A DNA stretch of 8,376 nucleotides, taken from positions 1-8,376 of the forward strand of contig JASHZU010000256.1 of the NCBI GenBank assembly GCA_030042375.1, read 5' to 3'. The notes below the pieces were generated by a model that was not told where the DNA came from, searched no databases, and worked only from the letters and a program-made list of their open reading frames with translations. The first letter of the stretch is position 1. Each line of letters opens with the position of its first letter. The stretch comes from Verrucomicrobiia bacterium (GTDB taxonomy: Bacteria; Verrucomicrobiota; Verrucomicrobiae; Limisphaerales; UBA11358). Below, one piece after another: positions 1-6,270 of this stretch. A program made the position numbers and the translations under genes.

Positions 1-1
1 G

Positions 2-1822
2 TTTGATTATCCATTGGTGCTGGAAACGAATGTCTGGCAGCATGTTAATATCCCGCTATCCGACCTGGGCGTCGCCGAAGCTACCAACTGCACCGGCTTT
101 TGGATTCAAGGCGCGGAATATGCCGCGCAGCCAGTGTATTATGTAGATGATATCCAATTGCTCGCAGCTCCGGCTCCGGCCACGGTTCATCTCGGTGTGG
201 ACGCCGGTAATGTTATTCGCACAGCGGACACACGCTGGTTCGGCATAAACACCGCCGTTTGGGATGACGACTTTAACACGGTGGCCAATTCGAATGAATT
301 GCTGGAAAGCGGCTGTACGACCTTTCGTTACCCCGGGGGGTCGCTTTCGGATACCTATAACTGGGCCACGGACATGAGTATTGGCAACAATAACGCATGG
401 GGAGTGTCCTTTGCGAATTTTATGCAGATTGTCACGAATCTGGGTGCGCAGGTTTTCATTACGGTGAATTATGGCACCGGCACTTCCAGCGAAGCCGCTG
501 CCTGGGTAGCCTCGGCCAACGTGACCAATCATTGCAATTTCAAATACTGGGAAATCGGCAATGAAGTCTACGGCAGTTGGGAGGCTGACTCCAATTCGCT
601 GCCGCACGACCCTTATACCTATGCCACGCGCGCGGCTGCTTATATCCTGGCAATGAAAGCCGTTGACCCGACGATTAAAATCGGCGCCGTGGCTGTTCCC
701 GGGGAAGATGCTTATACGAACTATATCGCGGATATGGTTACAAATCCTGTTACCGGCCAGGCCCACTACGGTTGGACCCCGGTCATGCTGACGACATTTA
801 GGAAATTGGGCGTTTATCCCGATTTTCTCATCTACCATTATTATCCGGAATACACCAGCAGCGGCTCGAATTCCACGGACAGCGATCCACTGTTGTTGCA
901 GGTTGCTGATAATCCCTGTCCTGCAACGTATTCAGACTGGGGCAGCGCCGCAGCGAGTTTGCGCATGCAAATTACCGACTACCTCGGAGCGCCCGGCACA
1001 AACATCGAACTATGCGTGACTGAAAATAACAGCGATTCCGGTGCCCAGGGAAAGCAGTCCACGAGTATCGTCGATGCCCTTTATGAGGCCGATAGTTTGG
1101 GGCAGTTAATGCAAACTGAATTCAACTCTCTCATTTGGTGGGATTTAAGGAACGGTCCGGGTAACGGCGGTGATTTTGATCCCACCCTCTATGGCTGGCG
1201 CACTTATGGGGACTATGGAATCATGGATGGCACGACGAATATTTATCCAACGTATTATGCCCAAAAGTTGCTCCAGTATTTTGCGCGTGCCGGCGATTCC
1301 GTCGTCAGCGCGTCGAGTGATTATCTATTGCTCTCGGATTATGCCGTTCACCGCACAAATGGGGCGTTGACGCTGCTGGTCATCAACAAAGACCTGACGA
1401 CGAACTTTAATGCCCAAATCGTCCTGACCAACTTCTTGCCCTGGCCGAATGCCACCATTCAATCTTACGGCATCCCGCAGGATACCGCGACCGAAACCAA
1501 TGCACCTACTTCGCTTCAGGACATCGCCGAAACAAATTGCCCGGACGTGACATCCAGTTTCAATTATTCCTTCCCGCCGGGCTCGCTGACGCTCTTTACC
1601 TTTGCGCCCGCCGCCGTGAAATTGCAGGCGTCATTGGCTTCGGCCAGTGAATTTGTTGTTCAATTCCGGGGGCAGGCCAACACGCCTTATGTCATTCAGG
1701 AATCCCCGGACCTGGTCAATTGGACTTCTTTCTCTACAAATACTTCCACCGATCCGGTAGCAGATGTCACTAATGTGGTTTCTGCGTCAAAACAATTCTG
1801 GCGCGTCATTTGGCAGCCATAG
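2..1822 (+). CDS. Clan GH-A glycoside hydrolase, alpha-L-arabinofuranosidase-like, 5'-partial
   Basis: The frame is open to the left edge (first in-frame codon at base 2), so the N terminus and any signal peptide are missing; the first Met codon (base 14) is probably internal. Residues below count from that Met. Residues 1-53 look like the end of a beta-sandwich carbohydrate-binding module, closing with YYVDDIQLL. A TIM-barrel hydrolase follows: FRYPGG near 104-109, KYWEIGNEVYG with the presumed acid/base Glu184 (codon 563-565), and CVTENNSD with the presumed nucleophile Glu337 (codon 1022-1024). The RYPGG and GNE motifs recall GH51/GH44 enzymes, but I cannot fix the CAZy family. A beta-sandwich (about 420-535) comes next, then a C-terminal module (about 537-602) with IQESPDLVNWT and a FWRVIWQP end, which I associate with secreted verrucomicrobial proteins. 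The predicted role is extracytoplasmic release of arabinose or a similar sugar from plant polysaccharide. The downstream GH2 gene starts 35 nt after the stop, suggesting co-transcription. Hydrolase class is secure; substrate is inferred. Confidence 0.85.
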   Translation, partial: FDYPLVLETNVWQHVNIPLSDLGVAEATNCTGFWIQGAEYAAQPVYYVDDIQLLAAPAPATVHLGVDAGNVIRTADTRWFGINTAVWDDDFNTVANSNELLESGCTTFRYPGGSLSDTYNWATDMSIGNNNAWGVSFANFMQIVTNLGAQVFITVNYGTGTSSEAAAWVASANVTNHCNFKYWEIGNEVYGSWEADSNSLPHDPYTYATRAAAYILAMKAVDPTIKIGAVAVPGEDAYTNYIADMVTNPVTGQAHYGWTPVMLTTFRKLGVYPDFLIYHYYPEYTSSGSNSTDSDPLLLQVADNPCPATYSDWGSAAASLRMQITDYLGAPGTNIELCVTENNSDSGAQGKQSTSIVDALYEADSLGQLMQTEFNSLIWWDLRNGPGNGGDFDPTLYGWRTYGDYGIMDGTTNIYPTYYAQKLLQYFARAGDSVVSASSDYLLLSDYAVHRTNGALTLLVINKDLTTNFNAQIVLTNFLPWPNATIQSYGIPQDTATETNAPTSLQDIAETNCPDVTSSFNYSFPPGSLTLFTFAPAAVKLQASLASASEFVVQFRGQANTPYVIQESPDLVNWTSFSTNTSTDPVADVTNVVSASKQFWRVIWQP

Positions 1823-1847
1823 GCCGGGTGGTCCCCGGGTTTTTAAA

Positions 1848-1852
1848 AAGGA
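1848..1852 (+). promoter_or_regulatory. Shine-Dalgarno site of the beta-mannosidase gene
   Basis: AAGGA lies 5 nt before the ATG at 1858. It decides the start. The longer open frame reaches back to a TTG at 1810 that overlaps the preceding gene, but that start would put 16 extra residues before what is otherwise a well-formed export signal. Confidence 0.7.
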
Positions 1853-1857
1853 ACTAT

Positions 1858-4425
1858 ATGGGATATAAAATTAGCAAACGGAAATTTCTGCTCACAAGCG
1901 CAATGGCGGCAGGCGCGATCTGCGCCTGGGAACCGCTTGTATCCATTTGCAAAGCCGCCGCCCCTTCCGTCCCGCGCCGCCTGAGCTTGAACGGCAATTG
2001 GAGCGTTTCTCAAATGGACAAGCCAGAATGGATTCCAGCCACCGTCCCGGGCTGTATCCACACCGATTTGCTGGCGGCAGGAAAAATTCCCGACCCATTT
2101 TATCGTGACAATGAAAACACCGTCCAATGGGTTGGCAAGAGTAATTGGACATACAAGCGCCTGTTTGACGTGCCAGATGAAGTCTTGAATAACGATCGCA
2201 TTTTACTGCGTTGTGAGGGGTTGGATACCCTGGCCACGGTCAAGGTCAATGGACGGGAAATCGGAAAAGCCGACAACATGTTTCGCCTTTGGGAATTTGA
2301 TCTCAAGCCGCTTCTGCACGCGGGCGGTAACGAAATCGAAATCTCATTTAACTCTCCGTATCCGGTGATGGAGGAGCGTAACCGCCAGCGTCCGCTTTAC
2401 GAATGGATTGGCTCGCACGAGCCAAAGGGCAGGGCATGGGTCCGCAAGGAGCCGTGCAGCTTCGGGTGGGATTGGGGCCCGGTTTTGCCCAGTTGCGGCA
2501 TTTGGAAAAACATCAGCGTAGAAACCTTCAATCAGGGCCGCATCGCGGACCTCCTCGTCTTGCAAAATCATGACGGCAAAAAAGTCGTGCTGGATGTGCG
2601 TGTGAACGCAGAAATCGTCCACGAAGACAACCGTCCATTCCGGGCGGTCGTGTCGGTTGCCGAAGCTTCCGCACCGGATAGACCCGTTGCGACGGCCACG
2701 CTTCCCATTTCTGGCGGGAAAGGCAGTGGTGAACTTGTGATTAAACATCCCAGGCTCTGGTGGCCGGCAGGAATGGGCGAGCAACCGCTCTATGATGTCT
2801 ATGTTGAATTGTTGGATCCGGACGGCAATCCGATTGACAGCAGCAGCAAACGCATCGGGTTGCGCGAGTTTAAAGCCGTTTTGCCGGAAGGCGACAGCCC
2901 GCTTCACTTCGAAGTCAACGGCGTTCCCTATTTTGCCAAGGGTGGCAATTGGATACCGTGCGATTCGTTTGCCAACCGGGTGACGCCGGAAATCCTGCGC
3001 CGCTATGTCAGGGACGCCGTCGCCGTGAATATGAATACGATGCGTTTTTGGGGCGGCGGTTATTATGAAGATGACGCGCTGTTTGACGCATGCGATGAGG
3101 CGGGCATTTGCATCTGGCTCGATTTCAAATTCGCCTGTTCGGCCTACCCGGCCTTTGACGATGATTTTATGGATAACGTGCGCATGGAGGTGCGCGATAA
3201 TTTGCGGCGTTTGCGGCATCACCCGTGCATCGCCGTTTGGTGCGGCAACAATGAAATCAGTTTGATGACCGGGGCCCAATGGTCGGACAAGAGCATGGGA
3301 AGGGCCGACTATAACAAACTGTTTAAAGATTTGATTGCGCAACAAGTTCAGGAGCTTGCGCCGCAGGCGAATTTCGTTTCGGGCAGTCCCGATTGCGGTG
3401 ACACGCATTATTGGCAGGTCTGGCACGGGCCAAAGACATTTGATGCCTACCGTTCGCTTACCGGATTCATGAGCGAATTTGGCTACCAATCTTTCCCTGA
3501 ACCAAAAACGGTCCTGACGTTTACAAATGAAGACGACCGGGCCTCCGTGCTGACAGCCGTGATGAAATGGCACCAGCGTTCCGGCACGGGCGATGTGGAT
3601 GGCAACACGCAGATGCTGCAAATGATCCAGCATTATTTTAATCAACCGAAAAGTTTCGATATGACGCTTTGGTTGAGCCAAATCTTACAGGGCTACGGCA
3701 TCAAAATCGGCGCGGAATATTGGCGGCAGACCATGCCTAGATCCATGGGTTGTGTCTTCTGGCAATACAACGACATTTGGCCGGGTATGAGCTGGTCCTC
3801 GGTGGATTATTTTGGCCGCTGGAAAGCGCTGCATTACCTGGCGCGGAAATTTTATGCGCCCATTCTCGTTTCCGCTTTGGAGAATCCGCAAAACGGGACT
3901 GCCGATGTTTACATCACCAGTGATTTGGCTGACACTATGCATGGCAAATTGACCTGGAATGTAACCGACCTGGACGGTCAATCGCTGGCACAGGACTCTA
4001 TGCACCTGAAAATCCCGGGGCGAAAAAGCAAAATAGTCAAGACACTCAACCTCCAGGAGCAGGTCCAGAAGCAAACTGCCAATGGATTTTTGACGTGGCT
4101 GAAATTGGAGGTTCATGGCAAAACCGTTTCCGAAAATTTGGTCATGCTGGCGCTTCCTAAAGAATTGAAATTGTCCAACCCGGCTCTCTCGGCGATCGCT
4201 GATGCGTCCGGCGATGGATTTTGGATAACGCTCCAGTCCCAAAAACCCGCGCTCTGGACCTGGCTGGAGTTGGACGGCATGGACGCGAAGTTTTCCGATA
4301 ATTTCGTGCATGTGACACCGGATGCGCAGCGAACTATTTTTGTTGAACCGGTGGGCCAATTGAGCAAAGACGATTTTTCAAAGGTGTTGCGGGTCCGCAG
4401 TCTCTTTGATACCTATAATGCCTGA
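1858..4425 (+). CDS. GH2 beta-mannosidase, secreted
   Basis: This complete 855-residue protein is within the usual length for family GH2 beta-mannosidases, which cleave terminal beta-D-mannose from mannan or glycan oligosaccharides. The N terminus (MGYKISKRKFLLTSAMAAGA) resembles a twin-arginine export signal in which KR replaces RR, with likely cleavage near residues 35-37. The GH2 sugar-binding sandwich follows (about 38-215), with a VPGCIHTDLL motif and CSFGWDWGP around residue 204, both typical of beta-mannosidases rather than beta-galactosidases. An Ig-like domain precedes the catalytic barrel, which contains GGNWIP and RFWGGGYYE. The presumed acid/base is Glu466 in WCGNNE and the nucleophile is Glu540 in SEFGYQS. 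VFWQYNDIWPGMSW near the barrel end and C-terminal beta-sandwich domains complete the family layout. The ATG at 1858 was chosen for its AAGGA ribosome site and signal peptide. It is probably co-transcribed with the preceding hydrolase gene. Family is secure; exact substrate is not shown. Confidence 0.93.
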   Translation: MGYKISKRKFLLTSAMAAGAICAWEPLVSICKAAAPSVPRRLSLNGNWSVSQMDKPEWIPATVPGCIHTDLLAAGKIPDPFYRDNENTVQWVGKSNWTYKRLFDVPDEVLNNDRILLRCEGLDTLATVKVNGREIGKADNMFRLWEFDLKPLLHAGGNEIEISFNSPYPVMEERNRQRPLYEWIGSHEPKGRAWVRKEPCSFGWDWGPVLPSCGIWKNISVETFNQGRIADLLVLQNHDGKKVVLDVRVNAEIVHEDNRPFRAVVSVAEASAPDRPVATATLPISGGKGSGELVIKHPRLWWPAGMGEQPLYDVYVELLDPDGNPIDSSSKRIGLREFKAVLPEGDSPLHFEVNGVPYFAKGGNWIPCDSFANRVTPEILRRYVRDAVAVNMNTMRFWGGGYYEDDALFDACDEAGICIWLDFKFACSAYPAFDDDFMDNVRMEVRDNLRRLRHHPCIAVWCGNNEISLMTGAQWSDKSMGRADYNKLFKDLIAQQVQELAPQANFVSGSPDCGDTHYWQVWHGPKTFDAYRSLTGFMSEFGYQSFPEPKTVLTFTNEDDRASVLTAVMKWHQRSGTGDVDGNTQMLQMIQHYFNQPKSFDMTLWLSQILQGYGIKIGAEYWRQTMPRSMGCVFWQYNDIWPGMSWSSVDYFGRWKALHYLARKFYAPILVSALENPQNGTADVYITSDLADTMHGKLTWNVTDLDGQSLAQDSMHLKIPGRKSKIVKTLNLQEQVQKQTANGFLTWLKLEVHGKTVSENLVMLALPKELKLSNPALSAIADASGDGFWITLQSQKPALWTWLELDGMDAKFSDNFVHVTPDAQRTIFVEPVGQLSKDDFSKVLRVRSLFDTYNA

Positions 4426-4434
4426 ATCGTTGGT

Positions 4435-4481
4435 CATAATTAATTTTGGCGCAGCTCTTTGGATATCAAATGGGAATTATG
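4435..4481. repeat. Spaced 7-bp inverted repeat just after the beta-mannosidase stop
   Basis: CATAATT (4435-4441) is the exact reverse complement of AATTATG (4475-4481), with 33 nt between. Inside is a small near-palindrome, TTTG-GATAT-CAAA (4458-4470). The element begins 10 nt after the GH2 stop codon. It could form an AT-rich stem at the transcript end, but no T-tract follows. A chance match is possible given the AT-rich arms. Confidence 0.35.
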
Positions 4482-4609
4482 AAAAAGGTTCTGCTGGATT
4501 CAGGTTCTAGTGAGTATTGTAGGCGCCTCGAGTAGCGCCCAGCCAAAATGGCTATTGAATTGCAGAATCTCCAAGCTCGCCCCGAATGAGCTAGCGGAGC
4601 TTAAAGAGC

Positions 4610-4645
4610 ATCGACAATCAGTCGATCTAAGTGTCTGGGCACTTA
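4610..4645. repeat. Two abutting 6-bp hairpins
   Basis: ATCGAC-AATCA-GTCGAT (4610-4626) and TAAGTG-TCTGGG-CACTTA (4628-4645) are perfect stem-loops separated by a single base. They sit directly before the stronger hairpin at 4651-4670. Their close packing suggests a folded RNA or a structured DNA site rather than random repeats. No T-run follows either stem. Confidence 0.55.
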
Positions 4646-4650
4646 ACATC

Positions 4651-4670
4651 GACAGGTCTGATGACCTGTC
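4651..4670. repeat. Perfect 8-bp inverted repeat with a 4-nt loop
   Basis: GACAGGTC (4651-4658) and GACCTGTC (4663-4670) are exact reverse complements around the loop TGAT. This is the strongest hairpin in the window. It lies about 225 nt beyond the GH2 stop and 200 nt beyond the GH28 stop on the opposite strand. It may help end or stabilise transcripts from both sides, or belong to a structured RNA. A protein-binding site is also possible, since the arms form a dyad. The sequence after it has no T-run in either direction. Confidence 0.6.
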
Positions 4671-4802
4671 AGTCCCATGTAAATTAACGAAAACATCCGA
4701 TTGCGCTGCATCTGTTTCACATAACGCCTTTTGAAGATGGAAAAGCCGCGTCAAGAATACGCGCCTGCTTTCTTGGAATCTGGGGAGAGCCTGATTTTGG
4801 CG

Positions 4803-4830
4803 CAGCCGATAGTATTGCCAGCGTCGGCTG
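4803..4830. repeat. 7-bp inverted repeat downstream of the GH28 gene
   Basis: CAGCCGA (4803-4809) pairs with TCGGCTG (4824-4830) across a 14-nt loop. It lies 40 nt after the GH28 stop on the minus strand, a plausible place for a transcript-end hairpin. In that direction it is followed by CGCCAAAATC rather than a T-run, so Rho-dependent termination or 3'-end protection is more likely than intrinsic termination, if it acts at all. Confidence 0.4.
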
Positions 4831-4870
4831 AGTGGAAATGGAAATCGTCAATACCCATCGAGCTGATTTA

Positions 4871-6136
4871 TCAGTTCGGATCTGAGAGTCCCGTGCCTTC
4901 GACGTGGCTTTCAGTAAGAAGCGGACCGCGGTAATTAGTCACCTTAATGCCGCTTAATGAGACGTTCTTCATGTTCGCCATAGTAATGGCACGATCGCAG
5001 GTTCCTTGTACATCTGCCAATGTAAAACCGTTCACCGGCCGGGAAGAGGGAACGCCTTGGGCACGCAAAAGATAGGCCACATTATCCACGCGGATATGAT
5101 CGAAACGGATGTTGCTGAGTTGGGTCCATTCTTCGGGATCTCCCATAATCGGATCACTTGCCTGAATACCTTTATCAATCAGTTCGATACCCAGGAAAGT
5201 GGGAGAATCATGCACTGTTAGATTTTTTCCGACGAGATTTTGTATGTATCCGCCCCGCCCGTCGCGGCTCTTTAAAAAGATTCCGTTTTGATGCCCGGAC
5301 AGGACACAGTCTTCCAGCCGCGTATTGCGAATTCCCCCGGACAATTCAGTGCCAATGCCTATCGCGGCAAACGTACTGCTGACCAGCGTGCAATGTTCAA
5401 TTGTCACGTCCTCCGTTGGGCGTTCCATGCGCATGGCGGACGCTCCGCGCCCGGACTTCAACGAAATGGCGTCGTCTCCGGCGTTGATGTCGCAGTGGTC
5501 TATGAGTACCTTCTGGCAGGAGTCCACATCAATGCCGTCTCCATTAAGGCCTGCTGAATGGATGGTGAGGTCCTTGATTACTAATTTCTTGCAAAACAAT
5601 GGGTGAATGGACCAGAGCCGCTGGTACTGTGTTGAAAAACCTTCCAGTGTGACATTCGTGCATCCGGAAAGCTCAATCAACACAGGCCCTCTTGGTTTCC
5701 GAAGGAGGCTGACGCTCAGTGGCGGGCCGCAAATCGAACCGCTTCCGGTGATGGCGATATGGTTCGCATTTTCGGCGGAAATAAGCGCGCGATGCCCCTG
5801 CGCAAATTCTCCTTCGAACCGTACTTCCATGATAGGATAGTCTTCGATGTTCGAGCTGCCAATAAGATTGGCCTGCTTATCGATTCGCAGCGTGGTATGA
5901 CCTCCAATGATGATGCTGCCAATCAGGTAATGGCCGGCCGGCACCATAACCGTTCCTCCTCCGGCAGATGCACAAGAGTCCAATGCCTTTTGAAAGGCTG
6001 CTGTGTCCAGATGAGTTCCATCTCCAACGGCGCCATAGGTCCGGACATTGAATTCTTTTGCTTCAATAACTGTAGGGAAAAAAATGGGCGCAAAGCTTAT
6101 AATCGATGCAAATGTAAAAAGACACAATCGGTGCAT
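4871..6136 (-). CDS. GH28 polygalacturonase-type pectinase, secreted
   Basis: This protein of 421 residues from the chosen ATG is a right-handed beta-helix pectinase of family GH28, which hydrolyses alpha-1,4-galacturonan or rhamnogalacturonan backbones. Residues 1-26 form a Sec signal peptide (hydrophobic core LCLFTFASIISFAPIFF, likely cleavage after VIEA). The mature protein opens with the pectinase-fold motif YGAVGDG and a GGGTVMVPAG strand. NGDGIDVD (Asp210 and Asp213) and GDDAISLKSG (Asp221, Asp222) supply the catalytic aspartates, and FLKSRDGRGG (Lys289) corresponds to the substrate-binding RIK motif. The usual GHG motif is not conserved: the aligned segment reads TFAAIGIGTELSGG, with Phe where His is expected. 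The frame extends upstream to a GTG at 6178 (435 residues), but the ATG at 6136 places the signal peptide at the N terminus. No clear ribosome site precedes either start. It lies 134 nt after the GH105 gene and is probably in the same transcript. Exact substrate within pectin is undetermined. Confidence 0.9.
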   Translation of the reverse strand: MHRLCLFTFASIISFAPIFFPTVIEAKEFNVRTYGAVGDGTHLDTAAFQKALDSCASAGGGTVMVPAGHYLIGSIIIGGHTTLRIDKQANLIGSSNIEDYPIMEVRFEGEFAQGHRALISAENANHIAITGSGSICGPPLSVSLLRKPRGPVLIELSGCTNVTLEGFSTQYQRLWSIHPLFCKKLVIKDLTIHSAGLNGDGIDVDSCQKVLIDHCDINAGDDAISLKSGRGASAMRMERPTEDVTIEHCTLVSSTFAAIGIGTELSGGIRNTRLEDCVLSGHQNGIFLKSRDGRGGYIQNLVGKNLTVHDSPTFLGIELIDKGIQASDPIMGDPEEWTQLSNIRFDHIRVDNVAYLLRAQGVPSSRPVNGFTLADVQGTCDRAITMANMKNVSLSGIKVTNYRGPLLTESHVEGTGLSDPN

Positions 6137-6270
6137 ACTCCCACTTTCGCAGGTGACCAACTGCCTGTCTATCGCCACAACGGGGGATGTTTGCCTTGCG
6201 CGGATGTCAGCAGAAAAGCCTAGAACTAGTCAAACTATCTTATAGGAGGGAGTGCTAATGTGCTTATTGT
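6137..6270 (-). other. Spacer between the GH105-DUF4861 and GH28 genes
   Basis: On the minus strand these 134 nt link two same-direction pectin genes. I find no terminator hairpin and no convincing promoter: a TTGACT hexamer (6224-6229, minus strand) has no good -10 partner at normal spacing. Read-through transcription is the simplest view. On the plus strand the spacer carries an AGGAGG at 6244-6249, described among the findings. Confidence 0.5.

Larger units (their letters stand above)
4426..4870. other. Convergent intergenic region rich in inverted repeats
   Basis: This stretch separates the stops of two convergent genes and contains no convincing coding sequence. An 18-codon frame (ATG 4479) and a 74-codon GTG frame (4510-4734) exist but lack a good ribosome site or recognisable motifs. 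Many short inverted repeats occupy it: GGCGC/GCGCC (4522-4539), AGCCA/TGGCT (4541-4553), AAGCTC/GAGCTT (4573-4602), three at 4610-4670, CTTTT/AAAAG (4728-4745), CGCGT/ACGCG (4747-4763), CAGCCGA/TCGGCTG (4803-4830), and CTGAT/ATCAG around the GH28 stop codon (4863-4874). None is followed by a T-run in either direction, so no classical intrinsic terminator can be assigned. Several of the 5-bp stems would be expected by chance. Confidence 0.7.

Noticed and set aside
56..838. A 260-codon open frame on the minus strand inside the first hydrolase gene
   Set aside because: It is antisense to the conserved barrel motifs of the sense frame and has low-complexity, motif-free translation.
1810..1857. 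Upstream TTG start for the beta-mannosidase
   Set aside because: It would overlap the previous gene by 13 nt and bury the export signal; the ATG at 1858 has AAGGA at good spacing.
2344..3681. A 445-codon open frame on the minus strand inside the beta-mannosidase gene
   Set aside because: It lies wholly antisense to a gene with clear GH2 motifs, its translation shows no recognisable domain, and codon bias of the sense gene readily leaves an antisense frame open.
4479..4535. An 18-codon ATG frame beginning MKKVLLDSG after the beta-mannosidase stop
   Set aside because: It is very short, lacks a Shine-Dalgarno site and runs into the first inverted repeats.
4651..4690. Intrinsic (Rho-independent) terminator
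   Set aside because: The 8-bp stem is good, but neither strand has a T-run after it, so the defining second half of the signal is missing.
4510..4734. A 74-codon GTG-started frame in the convergent gap, with an overlapping minus-strand frame at 4500-4754
   Set aside because: Neither has a usable ribosome site or recognisable motif, both overlap the hairpin cluster, and frames this long arise by chance. A decayed gene cannot be excluded.
4620..4735. Possible integron attC site, prompted by ACTTAAC (4641-4647) beside a palindrome
   Set aside because: No matching GTTRRRY core lies downstream at attC distance, and the hairpins do not have attC left/right box architecture.
6222..6258. Minus-strand promoter for the GH28 gene based on TTGACT
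   Set aside because: No acceptable -10 hexamer occurs 16-18 nt downstream, and the TATAAG nearby is on the wrong side of it.
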